From Kribbella antiqua (GTDB lineage Bacteria > Actinomycetota > Actinomycetes > Propionibacteriales > Kribbellaceae): 64,000 bases of DNA. Below are positions 52,770 through 61,883 of this stretch, piece by piece. The notes beneath the pieces were generated by a model. It was not told the origin of the DNA. It ran no database searches and saw nothing but the letters and a program-made list of their open reading frames with translations. Numbering within the stretch: the first letter of the stretch is position 1; the number at the start of each line of letters is the position of its first letter. The position numbers were made by a program, and so were the translations under genes. The stretch is taken from NCBI RefSeq assembly GCF_004345665.1, contig NZ_SLWR01000007.1, forward strand, positions 310,001 to 374,000. Direction: 5' to 3'.

Positions 52770-53609
52770 ATGACGAACACACCGATTCTCATCCTCAGTG
52801 GTAAAGGCAAGACCGGCCGCCGCGTCGCCGAGCAGCTCACCAACCGCGGCGTCCCCTTCCGGCTGGCGTCCAGGTCGAGCGAGCAACGCTTCGACTGGTA
52901 CGACGACAGCACCTGGTCCCCGACGATCGCCGGCGCCGACACGGCCTACCTGGCACCGCCGGTCGGACCGACCGGCCTGGCTCAAGCCGGCAGATTCATC
53001 AAGCAAGCCGCCAACGAAGGGCTCAGAAGGGTCGTCCTCCTGTCCGGTCGCGGCGTGGGCAGCCCCGGTCGCGACTTCGCGGTGTACGACGGCAGCCTCG
53101 ACCTGGAGCACGCGGTCAAGGCCAGCGGCGCCGACTGGACCATCGTCCAGCCGGCCTGGTTCGCCCAGGGCTTCAGCGAGGACTTCCTCCGCTACCACGT
53201 CCTCGCCGGAGAGATCCGCCTGTCGGCCGGCACCGGAGCCGAGGCCTGGATCGACACGAACGACGTCGGCGACGTGATGACCGAGGCGCTGCTCGACGAG
53301 CGCCACACCGGCCAGACCTACGCCATCTCCGGACCGCGCACGCTCACCATGACCGAGGCCACCGCCGAAATCTCCGCCGCCACCGGCCGCCAGATCACGT
53401 ACGTCGACCTCGAACCGCAGCAGCACGTCGCCGAACTACTCGAGCAAGGCCTGAGCGAGGAAGACGCCGAGGCGGTCCGAGACCTCTTCGCCGTGATCCG
53501 CAACCACCGCTCGGAGTACGTGTCCGACGGCGTCCAGCAGGTCCTCGGCCGCCAGCCGCGTGACTTCGCCGACTGGGCTCGCGAAACCGCCGGCACCGGC
53601 GTCTGGTGA
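52770..53609 (+). CDS. NmrA-like NAD(P)-binding protein
   Basis: This 279-residue atypical SDR has an N-terminal GKGKTGRRV nucleotide-binding loop (about residues 11-19) and YLAPPVGP, LLSGRGVGSPG and DWTIVQPAWF motifs. No Tyr-x3-Lys catalytic pair is seen, as in NmrA sensors, though some members are quinone reductases. It diverges from an AraC regulator, a common arrangement for stress-induced genes. Confidence 0.85.
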   Translation: MTNTPILILSGKGKTGRRVAEQLTNRGVPFRLASRSSEQRFDWYDDSTWSPTIAGADTAYLAPPVGPTGLAQAGRFIKQAANEGLRRVVLLSGRGVGSPGRDFAVYDGSLDLEHAVKASGADWTIVQPAWFAQGFSEDFLRYHVLAGEIRLSAGTGAEAWIDTNDVGDVMTEALLDERHTGQTYAISGPRTLTMTEATAEISAATGRQITYVDLEPQQHVAELLEQGLSEEDAEAVRDLFAVIRNHRSEYVSDGVQQVLGRQPRDFADWARETAGTGVW

Positions 53610-53620
53610 CAACCCGTCAA

Positions 53621-53652
53621 GGCCCTCGCGCCCACCTGAAGGCGCGAGGGCC
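53621..53652. terminator. Bidirectional terminator hairpin
   Basis: GGCCCTCGCGCC and GGCGCGAGGGCC form a perfect 12-bp stem around eight bases. It lies between the convergent NmrA-like gene and the metalloprotease pseudogene, so it can serve both. Confidence 0.75.
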
Positions 53653-53659
53653 CCGGGGA

Positions 53660-54802
53660 TCAGTGGTGCTGCATCCACTCCTCGTGGGTCAGCTCCTGCA
53701 ACTCGGCCGGCGAGGTCTTGGCCTGCACCGTGGTGCCCTGGCCGACAGCGCCGCCGCCGAACACGATGTTCGCCCAGTTGTTCTGCGCGATCAGGATCGA
53801 GTTCGCTCCGTCGCCGGTGATGTCCGCCGGTGTGGTGCTGTCGGTGGTGTCGCCGTCACAGTTCCAGTCGATCGGAGCGCTGGCCGCGCCGGCCGTCGTA
53901 CGGGTGGTGCCGTTCGGGCACTTCCACTTCGTCTTGTACGCGGCTCCCAAACTGCCGAGGCCGTTCGGCTCGCTCGGGCGGGCCTCGTTGATCGAGGTCG
54001 GCTGGGAGTTCGAGTAGCCCCAGTACGTCGTACCGTCGGCCTTGAGCACGCCGCCGAGCTGGAAGTGGTAGTTCATCACGCTCAGGTAGTTCGGCTTGTA
54101 GTTCAGGTTGTCCGTGCCGCCGTGCTTGAAGCCGAGGTTGTGGCCGAGCTCGTGCACGAACGTCCCGACGTTGTAGTTGTCGGTCGCGTTCCAGCTGCAC
54201 TTCGGGCCGACCGTGACGATGAACGTGTCGTTCGGGACGTTGAAGGCCTGGCCGCTGCTGCAGCCGCCGTCGTAGCTGTCGCCCCAGATCATGTAGTAGA
54301 AGATCGCCTTGCGAGCCGTGTTGAAGTTCGCGGCCTTGATCGCGTTCGTCTCGGTGGCCGCCGGGTTCAGGTCGGCGTCGTACGGGACCTCGTTGCCGCC
54401 GCCCAGGTCGTACGTCGTACCGGCGGCCGAGCCGGCATCGAGGTGGATCCGGATGCCGGTGGTGCCGTCCGGATTGCTGACCGGAGCGGTGGCGAAGATC
54501 TGCACGATCCGGTTCAGAGCCGCCGTGCTGGCGAGCCGGCCGGCCATCTAGTCCAGCTCGACGAACAGGTCCTTCTTCGTCGGATTCGCGCCCATCGCGG
54601 GCAGGTTGACGTCGATGGTGCCGTCGCCGTTGGCGTCGTACCCGCTTGTCTCCCAGGTGTCGGGCAGCGAGTCGCCGTCGGTGTCGGTGGCGAGGACGGC
54701 CTGCGGTTCGTTGGGCGGTACGGCGGTCGCCGCGCTCGGGGCGGCGAGCGCGGCGACGGCCAGGCAACTGAGCAGGGCAAACAAGGCAGGGCGGGGCCTC
54801 AT
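53660..54802 (-). pseudogene. Secreted zinc metalloprotease interrupted by an in-frame TAG
   Basis: The first part (54548-54802, 84 codons) has a signal peptide and a calcium-binding-like DTDGDSLPDTWE region, and ends FVELD-TAG. The same frame goes on at once with ATG (53660-54547, 295 codons) to the zinc site HELGHNLGFKH and the Met-turn SVMNYHF. Related proteases read VELDWM at this point, so TGG has probably mutated to TAG. Readthrough, or restart at the adjoining ATG, could still give some product, but the restarted form would lack a signal peptide. A sequencing error is the other option. Confidence 0.78.
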
Positions 54803-54896
54803 CCAGATCTCCTTGAGGGCGGTGGGTGATCTGCCCGCTACCGTAGGTGATCCGGTTCACTTTGCGCGGCCCAGGAGAGCCACTGGCTCAATTGGG

Positions 54897-55709
54897 TCAA
54901 TCCGCCGAGCGGAGCATCGCCCGGATGCCGACGGTCAGCCCCAGTACGGCGGTCACCACCGCGGCGATTCCGCCCCACAGCACCGGGCTCGAGAACACGT
55001 CACCGGAGAACAGCGTCCGTTCCGCGTCGACGACGTACGAGAGCGGATTGAACTTGGCCGCGACCTTCATCCAGCCCGGCCCGCTCTCCAGCGGCAGCAG
55101 CATCCCGGACAGGATCATCAGCGGGAACAGGAACGTCTGCTGCACCATCCAGAACATCCAGTCCTGCTTGCGTACGGCGATCGCCAGCGCGTAGCTGAAC
55201 GAACCCAGCCCGACCCCGAATACCGCCAGCAACGCCAGCCCGACCAGCGCGCCACCGACATGCAGGTCGAAGGCGAACGGCGTCATCACCGCGATCACGA
55301 TGATCGCCTGCCCGAACAGCGGCACCATCTCCTTCAGCGCCCGGCCGATCAGCAGCGACGACCGCGACAGCGGCGTCACCAGCATTCGCTCGTGCGCGCC
55401 GGTTTGGAACTCGAACAGCAGGTTGGCTCCCGTGGTCGACGTACCGAACAGCGTCGTCATCACCAGGATCGCCGGCACGAACCACTGCCAGACATTGCCG
55501 CCGAGTGAGCCGCCCATCGATCCGGACAGCAGCGGCCCGAACAGTCCGAGGAACACCAGCGGCTGGATCATCCCGAACAGCAGCGAGAACGGATCCCGCA
55601 GCACCGGCTTGAGTTCCCGCGCCATCACGATCCGGACGTCGCGCGCGAAATTCCGTCGCGGCTGCTGGTCCACAGCGAGGTCAACCGTGGGAACAGTGAG
55701 GATGGTCAT
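54897..55709 (-). CDS. ABC-2 type transporter permease (DrrB-like)
   Basis: This 270-residue permease has six membrane helices of the ABC-2 family, with RELKPVLRDPFSLLFGMIQP before helix one and MILSGMLLPLE in the conserved late region. With the ATPase encoded just upstream (ATGA overlap) it should form a drug/antibiotic exporter of the DrrAB type. The substrate is unknown. Confidence 0.88.
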   Translation of the reverse strand: MTILTVPTVDLAVDQQPRRNFARDVRIVMARELKPVLRDPFSLLFGMIQPLVFLGLFGPLLSGSMGGSLGGNVWQWFVPAILVMTTLFGTSTTGANLLFEFQTGAHERMLVTPLSRSSLLIGRALKEMVPLFGQAIIVIAVMTPFAFDLHVGGALVGLALLAVFGVGLGSFSYALAIAVRKQDWMFWMVQQTFLFPLMILSGMLLPLESGPGWMKVAAKFNPLSYVVDAERTLFSGDVFSSPVLWGGIAAVVTAVLGLTVGIRAMLRSAD

Positions 55710-56680
55710 GCTGCTGCCTTTCCGTTCGAGTTGTCCTCACGCAAGCTGCGGCCGGTGAGGTTGAGGAACACGTCGTCGAGCGTCGGTCGATGCACCTGCG
55801 CCGCCGCAACCGGTACGCCGTTCTGCTGAGCCGCCGTGATCAGTTCGGGCAAGGCGGCCGGGCCGTCTGCCACCCGAACACTGACCTCGTCGCCAACGGC
55901 AACCACTTCCTTCGCCCCCGGCAACTTCCCGGCCAGCTCGGCAAGTCGAGACAGGTTGCTGGGAGCAACGGTCAGAGCAAGCCGATCCCCGGCCAGCTTG
56001 GTCTTCAGCGCCTCGGCCGTGTCGTCCGCGATCACCTGACCGTTGTCGACGACAACCACCCGCTCGGCCATCGAGTCGGCCTCGTCCAGGTAGTGCGTGG
56101 TCAGCACGATGGTCATCGCGTACTGCTCGCGCATCCGCAGGATGTGGTCCCACAGGTTCGCCCGGTTCTGCGGGTCGAGCCCGGTCGACGGCTCGTCCAG
56201 GAACAGCAGCGACGGCGCGTGCACGAGCCCCATCGCGACGTCCAGCCGGCGCCGCTGGCCACCGGACAACTCCGACACCTTGCGTCGGGCCAGCTCGGTC
56301 AACTCGAGTGCGTCGAGCAATTCCGCCGTACGACGCCTGGCCGCGCGCCGGTCGAGTCCGTAGATGACACCCTGGCCGATCAGTTCGTCACCGGCTCGCT
56401 GGTTATGGCCCGCGCCGTTGCCCTGGCCGACGTACCCGATCCGGCGCCGTACCTGGCTGGGGTGTTCGGTCACGTCGTACCCGGCGACGGTCGCCGTCCC
56501 CGCCGTCGGGGTGATCAGGGTGGTGAGCATCCGCAGCGTGGTGGTCTTGCCGGCGCCGTTCGGGCCGAGCACGGCGACCAGTTCGCCGGGTTCGACGTCC
56601 AGGCTGATGCCGCGGACCGCGTGCACAGTCTCGGTGCGGCTCACCACGAAGTCCTTGGTGAGCTCTCGGGTGCTGATCAC
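55706..56680 (-). CDS. ABC exporter ATP-binding protein (DrrA-like)
   Basis: This 324-residue ATPase has Walker A GPNGAGKTT, the LSGGQRRR signature, Walker B LLFLDEPSTGLDP and TTHYLDEA. The C-terminal extension of about 90 residues is typical of DrrA proteins. It is translationally coupled to the permease. It diverges from a WYL regulator whose promoter region contains GGACA-N5-TGGCC. Confidence 0.9.
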   Translation of the reverse strand: MISTRELTKDFVVSRTETVHAVRGISLDVEPGELVAVLGPNGAGKTTTLRMLTTLITPTAGTATVAGYDVTEHPSQVRRRIGYVGQGNGAGHNQRAGDELIGQGVIYGLDRRAARRRTAELLDALELTELARRKVSELSGGQRRRLDVAMGLVHAPSLLFLDEPSTGLDPQNRANLWDHILRMREQYAMTIVLTTHYLDEADSMAERVVVVDNGQVIADDTAEALKTKLAGDRLALTVAPSNLSRLAELAGKLPGAKEVVAVGDEVSVRVADGPAALPELITAAQQNGVPVAAAQVHRPTLDDVFLNLTGRSLREDNSNGKAAA

Positions 56681-56729
56681 GATGTCTCCTTCGCTGAGGT
56701 TTGGTACTGATCACATTTCCAGCAGTAGA

Positions 56730-56744
56730 GGACAGGTTCTGGCC
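56730..56744. promoter_or_regulatory. Possible WYL-regulator site, related to the one at 45463
   Basis: GGACA-GGTTC-TGGCC differs at one arm base from GGACA-N5-TGTCC seen before the other WYL regulator. It lies in the 87-base gap between the divergent ABC exporter and WYL genes. Confidence 0.35.
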
Positions 56745-56767
56745 GTTACTCGTGGCAATCTGAACTC

Positions 56768-57736
56768 ATGTCCGAAACCTCGGCTCGACTTCTCTCGCTG
56801 CTCTCCCTGCTGCAGGCCCGCCGCGACTGGCCGGGCGCGCTGCTGGCCGAACGTCTCGAGGTCAGCCCGCGCACGGTCCGCCGCGACGTCGACCGGCTGC
56901 GCGATCTCGGCTACCCGGTGCGCGCGACCAAGGGCCCGGACGGCGGCTACCGCCTCGACGCGGGGGCGGACCTGCCCCCGCTGCTGTTCGACGACGACCA
57001 GGCGATCGCGGTGGCGGTCGCTCTGCAGACCGCAACCCAAACGGTCGCCGGGATCGAGGAGGGTGCGTTGCGTGCGCTCGCCACGGTTCGGCAGGTGATG
57101 CCCGCGCGGCTGCGTCAGCGGGTGGACGCGTTGCAGGTGACGACAGTCGACAAGTACGCCGACAGACGCCGTACGCCGGTCGACTCGGAACACCTGATCG
57201 CGATCGGAAGCGCGGTCAGGGCACGAGAGGTACTGCGATTCGACTACGCGTCACCAGGAGCCAAGGACGAGGATTGGCTGCCGCCGCGGAACGTGGAGCC
57301 CCATCACCTGGTGACATGGGGCGGCCGGTGGTACCTGGTCGGCTGGGACCTGGACCGGAAGGACTGGCGGACGTTCCGGGTGGACCGGATGACGCCGAAG
57401 ACGCCGACCGGTCCACGCTTCACCCCGCGTGAGCTGCCGGCGCCGGATGTGGCGTCGTACATCTCCGGCAAATTCAGTGGGCAGGACAACCGGAACTGCC
57501 GGGGCGAGGCGATCCTGCAGGCAAAGGCGTCCGACATCGCGCAGTGGGCCGGCCGCGATGCGATCGTCGAGGAGATCACGCCGACCAGTTGCCGCCTCAT
57601 CCTGAGCGCCTGGTCGTGGACCGGCCTGGCCGCCACCTACGGCATGTTCGAATGCGACCTCCAGTTCGTCGGCCCCGCCGAACTGAAGACCGCCGCCGCC
57701 AAGCTCGCCGCCCGCTACCACATCGCCGCGTCGTGA
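56768..57736 (+). CDS. YafY-type HTH-WYL transcriptional regulator
   Basis: This 322-residue regulator is a paralogue of the one at 44462. It shares RLLSLLSLLQARRDWPG and RTVRRDVDRLRDLGYPV at the N-terminus and GGRWYLVGWDLDRKDWRTFRVD in the WYL domain. It probably represses the divergent DrrAB-type exporter. Its TGA overlaps the GTG of the following YdeI-like gene. Confidence 0.88.
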   Translation: MSETSARLLSLLSLLQARRDWPGALLAERLEVSPRTVRRDVDRLRDLGYPVRATKGPDGGYRLDAGADLPPLLFDDDQAIAVAVALQTATQTVAGIEEGALRALATVRQVMPARLRQRVDALQVTTVDKYADRRRTPVDSEHLIAIGSAVRAREVLRFDYASPGAKDEDWLPPRNVEPHHLVTWGGRWYLVGWDLDRKDWRTFRVDRMTPKTPTGPRFTPRELPAPDVASYISGKFSGQDNRNCRGEAILQAKASDIAQWAGRDAIVEEITPTSCRLILSAWSWTGLAATYGMFECDLQFVGPAELKTAAAKLAARYHIAAS

Positions 57737-58317
57737 CCAGCGAACTCGTCGTGCCCGACGCGAGCGCCTGGCACACCTGGCTGACCGAGCATCACCAAGA
57801 CAGCGACGGCGTCTGGCTGGTCCTCGCGAAGAAGGACGTGACCACGCCGACGAGCCTCACCTACGACCAGGCACTGGAGGAAGCGCTGTGCCACGGATGG
57901 ATCGATGGCCAGCGGAACGGTCGCGACGAGAAGACTTTCCTGCAGCGCTTCACCCCGCGGCGGGCCCGCAGCATGTGGTCGAAACGGAACGTGGGGATCA
58001 TCGCGCGGCTCGAACGGGAGGGCCGGATGGTCTCCGCCGGACGCGAGGAGGTCGAGCGAGCCAAAGCCGACGGACGCTGGGACAGGGCGTACGGCGGCGC
58101 CAGCGAGCTCGAGATCCCGGCGGACCTGGCCGAGGCGCTGGCCGCCGCACCGCGGGCGAAGGCGATGTTCGACATCCTGACCAGCGCCAACCGGTTCGCG
58201 GTCGTCTACCGGGTGACCTCGCCGAAGCGGGCGGAAACCCGGGCGAAGAGGATCGGCCAGATCGTCGAGCAGCTCGCTCGCGGCGAGACGATCTATCCGC
58301 AGAAGCGGACGCTCTGA
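57733..58317 (+). CDS. YdeI/OmpD-associated family protein
   Basis: This 194-residue protein matches the YdeI family, with VWLVLAKKD, a CHGWIDGQRNGRDE core, FTPRRARSMWSKRNV and a C-terminal helical SANRFAVVYRVTSPKR segment. Molecular function is unknown. The GTG start shares four bases with the WYL regulator stop, so it is co-translated. It converges directly on the PhyH gene with no spacer. Confidence 0.85.
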   Translation: MTSELVVPDASAWHTWLTEHHQDSDGVWLVLAKKDVTTPTSLTYDQALEEALCHGWIDGQRNGRDEKTFLQRFTPRRARSMWSKRNVGIIARLEREGRMVSAGREEVERAKADGRWDRAYGGASELEIPADLAEALAAAPRAKAMFDILTSANRFAVVYRVTSPKRAETRAKRIGQIVEQLARGETIYPQKRTL

Positions 58318-59133
58318 TCAGTACAGGACCGGATTGAGTGGGGAGGAGACTGTCTCGCCGGGTTGGTTGCCGGGCATCCAGTTGGCGAGGTCGCTTTCCT
58401 GGTATTTGTTCGCCGGTGGAGCGATCTCCATTGCGGCGTCGACGTAGATGATCGTCATCACCCGGCGCGGTACGTCGCTCTGGTTCGCCGGCGCGTGATG
58501 GAAGGTCCAGCCGAGGTGGTAGCTGACCTCGCCCAGCTCGTACGGCTCGGAGACCTCGGGGAACTCCTGCTCGGACAGCGCCTCTTGCAGCACGCGCTCG
58601 GACTCGTCGCTGATCGGCAGGTCCCGGCCGTGCTCGAAGGCGTGACTACCGGCGGCGAACGAGAGCGGACCCATCTCCATCGGCGTTTCCTGCAAGGGAA
58701 TCCACACAGTCACACACCGATCCGTTGCGAACGGCCAGTAATACTGGTCCGCGTGCCACGGCGTCATGCCACCGCCGGACTCCTTGTAGAGCGCCTGATC
58801 GTGGTACAGCCGCACCGACTGGACGCCGAGCAGCTGCGTCGCGATCCGCGCCAGCCGCGGTGACGAGACGAACTCCAGCACCTGCTCGCTGTCCTGCCAC
58901 AGGTTCGTCACCTGCAGGAACGCCTTCCCGTACGTGTCCCGCTCCTCGAGCGGCAGGTGCTGGGTGTTCAGCTCGATCACCTTGCCGGTGATCTCCGGCT
59001 CGTACGCCGCGATCGTCTCGGCGCTGAGCACGTTCTTCAGCTTCACGAATCCGTGCTCGGCGAAGTGGGCGAGGGCGGACCGGCTGAGGGTGTAGCCGGT
59101 CTCCAGCTCGGGGCGGGTCAACGTCATCCCCAT
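58318..59133 (-). CDS. Phytanoyl-CoA dioxygenase (PhyH) family protein
   Basis: This 271-residue Fe(II)/2-oxoglutarate oxygenase has the iron-binding HxD in PWHADQYYWP (about residues 122-131), a distal histidine in GWTFHHAPAN near 215, and the 2-oxoglutarate arginine in PRRVMTIIY. It hydroxylates an unknown small molecule. ATG 59133 follows CCGGAAACCT, and ATG 59127 is equally possible. Confidence 0.87.
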   Translation of the reverse strand: MGMTLTRPELETGYTLSRSALAHFAEHGFVKLKNVLSAETIAAYEPEITGKVIELNTQHLPLEERDTYGKAFLQVTNLWQDSEQVLEFVSSPRLARIATQLLGVQSVRLYHDQALYKESGGGMTPWHADQYYWPFATDRCVTVWIPLQETPMEMGPLSFAAGSHAFEHGRDLPISDESERVLQEALSEQEFPEVSEPYELGEVSYHLGWTFHHAPANQSDVPRRVMTIIYVDAAMEIAPPANKYQESDLANWMPGNQPGETVSSPLNPVLY

Positions 59134-59171
59134 AGGTTTCCGGGGCTGAACAACGATGTAAAGATCAGTGA

Positions 59172-59384
59172 TCAAATCTTTGCGGTTCGCGCGAAGCGGT
59201 CGAGTGCGGCCAGGATCAGCTCCTGGGTCTCACCTCCACCGGCGCCATGGCCCTCCTGTTCGACCAGGTGCAGCTCGGCATCCGGCCACGCCTGAGCCAT
59301 CCGCCAGGCGATGTCCGCCGGACTGCTGATGTCCAGCCGGCCATGAATGAGCACGCCGGGGATGCTCGATCTCGGGATACATGG
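59172..59384 (-). pseudogene. C-terminal remnant of an alpha/beta hydrolase (proline iminopeptidase-like)
   Basis: A 70-codon frame bounded by an upstream TGA encodes IPGVLIHGRLDISSPADIAW and LHLVEQEGHGAGG. These are the acid-containing and histidine-containing C-terminal blocks of prolyl aminopeptidase-like hydrolases. The N-terminal 200 or more residues with the serine nucleophile are missing, and the UbiA gene ends five bases upstream. A deletion that brought ubiA next to this tail is likely. Confidence 0.7.
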
Positions 59385-59389
59385 TCAGA

Positions 59390-60289
59390 TCACAGCACGC
59401 CGGTGTAGGTCAGCGCGAAGGTGCCGCAGGGAAACAGGAACAGCGAGGCCAGCACGATCACGCCGCGGAACCTCTGCCCCGGCCCGATCAGCTTCCGGTA
59501 CGCCGCGATCAGCACCGGCACCATCACCACCTCGAGCACGAGCATGCTGCGCGGGATGATCGTGCCGGTCGCGGCCAGGATCACCGACAACGCCGCCGCC
59601 GCGATCCAGGCGCCGTACCCGATCCGGTACGTCGTACGGGCGCCGAACCGGACCGCGATGGTGTGATACCCGGCGGCCCGATCCGCCTCGAGATCAGCCA
59701 GCGTCGTCGGCAAGTACAGACCGATCGCGGCCAGCGTCCCTTGGAGACCCATCAGCCACGGGAAGTCGCTGAGATCCGGATTGACCGCTGCCCATCCGGC
59801 GAGCGGCCCGAACGCGCCGAGCGCCAGCGCGTTGACCGCGACGTCGAAGCCGGCCCGCGTCTTCAGCCGTACGGGCGGAACGCTGTAGGCATAGCCGAGC
59901 AGGACGGCCAGCAGGACGCCAAGGGCGAACACGATCCCGACGTGCAGGCTGATCCCGACCGCAGCAACCGCGGCAGCAAAGGCGATCCGCTTCACCGCGC
60001 GAAGGGTGATGCGGCCGTCGAGCAACGGGGACTGCGACTTCCGCGGATTCAGCCGGTCGCTCGGGAGGTCGTACGCGTCATTGATCCCTAGCACCGCGAG
60101 CCACACCAGCGGACCCATGACGACAGCGCCGACGATCAGCCGCGGCCAGTCGGCGAGCGGCGGTACGAGCCGATGCGTGGCGAGCAGGATGCCCACGTAG
60201 TACGGCACGATCGACACCACCCAGAAGGCCGGCCGCCCGACCGCCAGCACATCACGAACCCTCGGCGCAGCTGTCACCGTCGTGGTCAC
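59390..60289 (-). CDS. UbiA family prenyltransferase
   Basis: This 299-residue membrane prenyltransferase has about eight helices. The first Asp-rich motif is NDAYDLPSDRLNP (about residues 69-81) and the second is DLEADRAAG near 197. The SQSPLLDGRI stretch resembles lycopene elongase/hydratase-like members, but quinone biosynthesis is also possible. The start is GTG. No carotenoid genes are in the window. Confidence 0.85.
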   Translation of the reverse strand: MTTTVTAAPRVRDVLAVGRPAFWVVSIVPYYVGILLATHRLVPPLADWPRLIVGAVVMGPLVWLAVLGINDAYDLPSDRLNPRKSQSPLLDGRITLRAVKRIAFAAAVAAVGISLHVGIVFALGVLLAVLLGYAYSVPPVRLKTRAGFDVAVNALALGAFGPLAGWAAVNPDLSDFPWLMGLQGTLAAIGLYLPTTLADLEADRAAGYHTIAVRFGARTTYRIGYGAWIAAAALSVILAATGTIIPRSMLVLEVVMVPVLIAAYRKLIGPGQRFRGVIVLASLFLFPCGTFALTYTGVL

Positions 60290-60328
60290 GAGACCACTCT
60301 GCGCCCGACAGGCTGTGCACGACCTCCT

Positions 60329-60358
60329 CCCGGGGAGTGAACCGTCTCACTCCCCGGG
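60329..60358 (-). terminator. Terminator of the arabinose operon
   Basis: CCCGGGGAGTGA and TCACTCCCCGGG form a perfect 12-bp stem around six bases, starting ten bases past the araA stop in the direction of transcription. Confidence 0.75.
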
Positions 60359-60368
60359 GGGAATGTGA

Positions 60369-61871
60369 TCAGAGTCCCAGGGCGAGGCGGTGGTAGGCCG
60401 CGTTCCAGCGGAGCTCCTTGCGGAACTGCCTGGTGGTCGTGTTCGCGTCGATGATCAGCAGCTCCGTGCGGAGCATCTCGGCCAGATCCTCGAGCTCCTC
60501 CGCGCCGATGGCGGAGGAGAGGACCGTGTGGTGCGGACCACCGGCCGTCAGCCAGCTCTCGGCCGACGTCCGCAGGTCGGGCCGCGGCTTCCAGACTGCC
60601 CGGGCGACCGGGAGCTTCGGCAGCGGCTGGTCCGGCGGAACCACGTCGATCTCGTTCGCGACCAGCCGGAACCGGTCACCCATGTCGGCCAGCCCCACCA
60701 CGACGGCCGGGCCGGGCGTCGCGTCGAAGACAAGGCGGACCGGATCCTCGCGGCCGCCGATCCCGAGCGGGTGGATCTCGCAGCTCGGGGTGTCGGCCGC
60801 GATCGACGGGCAGACCTCGAGCATGTGCGCCCCGAGGATCCGCTCCTCACCCGGCGTCAGGTTGTAGGTGTAGTCCTCCATGAACGAGGTCCCGCCCGGG
60901 CTGTTGCCAGCAGCAACCTTCAGCCCGCGGAGCAGCAGCGAGGTCTTCCAGTCGCCCTCGCCGCCGAAGCCGTAGCCGTCGGCCATCAGCCGCTGCACCG
61001 CGAGTCCGGGCAGCTGCCGCAGTCCGCCGAGGTCCTCGAAGTTCGTGGTGAACGCGGTGAACCCGCCGTCCTCCAGGAACGCCCGCATGCCGAGCTCGAT
61101 CCGGGCCGCGTAGCGCAGCGAGTCGTGCCGGTCGCCGCCGGCGGCCAGCTCGGGCGCCAGCCGGTAGGTGTCGGCGTACTCCTTCACCAGGCCGTCGATG
61201 CTGGCGTCCTCGATCGCGTCGACGACCGCGACCAGGTCGTTCACGCCGTACGTGTTCACCGAGACGCCGAAGCGCAACTGCGCCTCGACCTTGTCTCCTT
61301 CGGTGACGGCGACATCGCGCATGTTGTCGCCGAACCGCGCCAGCTTGGTCGTCCGCAGCGCGTTGAAGCCGGCGGCCGCCCGTGCCCAGACACCGATCCG
61401 CTGCCGTACGGCGGGATCGGACGCGTGACCGGCGACGGTCGTCCGCGCGACGCCGAGCCGCGACTGCACGTAGCCGAACTCGCGGTCGCCGTGCGCGGCC
61501 TGGTTGAGGTTCATGAAGTCCATGTCGATGTCTGCCCAGGGCAGCTCGACGTTCGCCTGGGTGTGCAGGTGCAGCAGCGGGGTGCGTAGCGCGTCCAGGC
61601 CGGCGATCCACATCTTCGCGGGGGAGAAGGTGTGCATCCAGGCGATCACGCCGACGCACTCGTCGGACGCGTTCGCCTCCAGGCAGATCCGGCGGATCGC
61701 CTCGGCATCCTTCAGCACGGGCTTCCAGACCACCCGGGCACCGATCTCGTCGGCGGCGTCCAGTGCGTCGGCGACCTGCCGGGACTGGTCCGCGACCTGC
61801 TGCAGCGTCTCCTCGCCGTACAGGCCCTGGCTTCCGGTCAGGAACCAGATCTCGGTCGTTGCGGAACTCAT
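60369..61871 (-). CDS. araA: L-arabinose isomerase
   Basis: This 500-residue enzyme converts L-arabinose to L-ribulose. It opens EIWFLTGSQGLYGEETLQQV and has AWMHTFSPAKMWIAGL, GGEGDWKTSLLLRGLK and SFMEDYTYNL, which carry the metal- and substrate-binding glutamates and histidines of AraA. The length is standard. It is the last gene of araB-araD-araA, 12 bases after araD, and a hairpin terminator follows. Confidence 0.97.
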   Translation of the reverse strand: MSSATTEIWFLTGSQGLYGEETLQQVADQSRQVADALDAADEIGARVVWKPVLKDAEAIRRICLEANASDECVGVIAWMHTFSPAKMWIAGLDALRTPLLHLHTQANVELPWADIDMDFMNLNQAAHGDREFGYVQSRLGVARTTVAGHASDPAVRQRIGVWARAAAGFNALRTTKLARFGDNMRDVAVTEGDKVEAQLRFGVSVNTYGVNDLVAVVDAIEDASIDGLVKEYADTYRLAPELAAGGDRHDSLRYAARIELGMRAFLEDGGFTAFTTNFEDLGGLRQLPGLAVQRLMADGYGFGGEGDWKTSLLLRGLKVAAGNSPGGTSFMEDYTYNLTPGEERILGAHMLEVCPSIAADTPSCEIHPLGIGGREDPVRLVFDATPGPAVVVGLADMGDRFRLVANEIDVVPPDQPLPKLPVARAVWKPRPDLRTSAESWLTAGGPHHTVLSSAIGAEELEDLAEMLRTELLIIDANTTTRQFRKELRWNAAYHRLALGL

Positions 61872-61883
61872 TGGTCGACTCCT

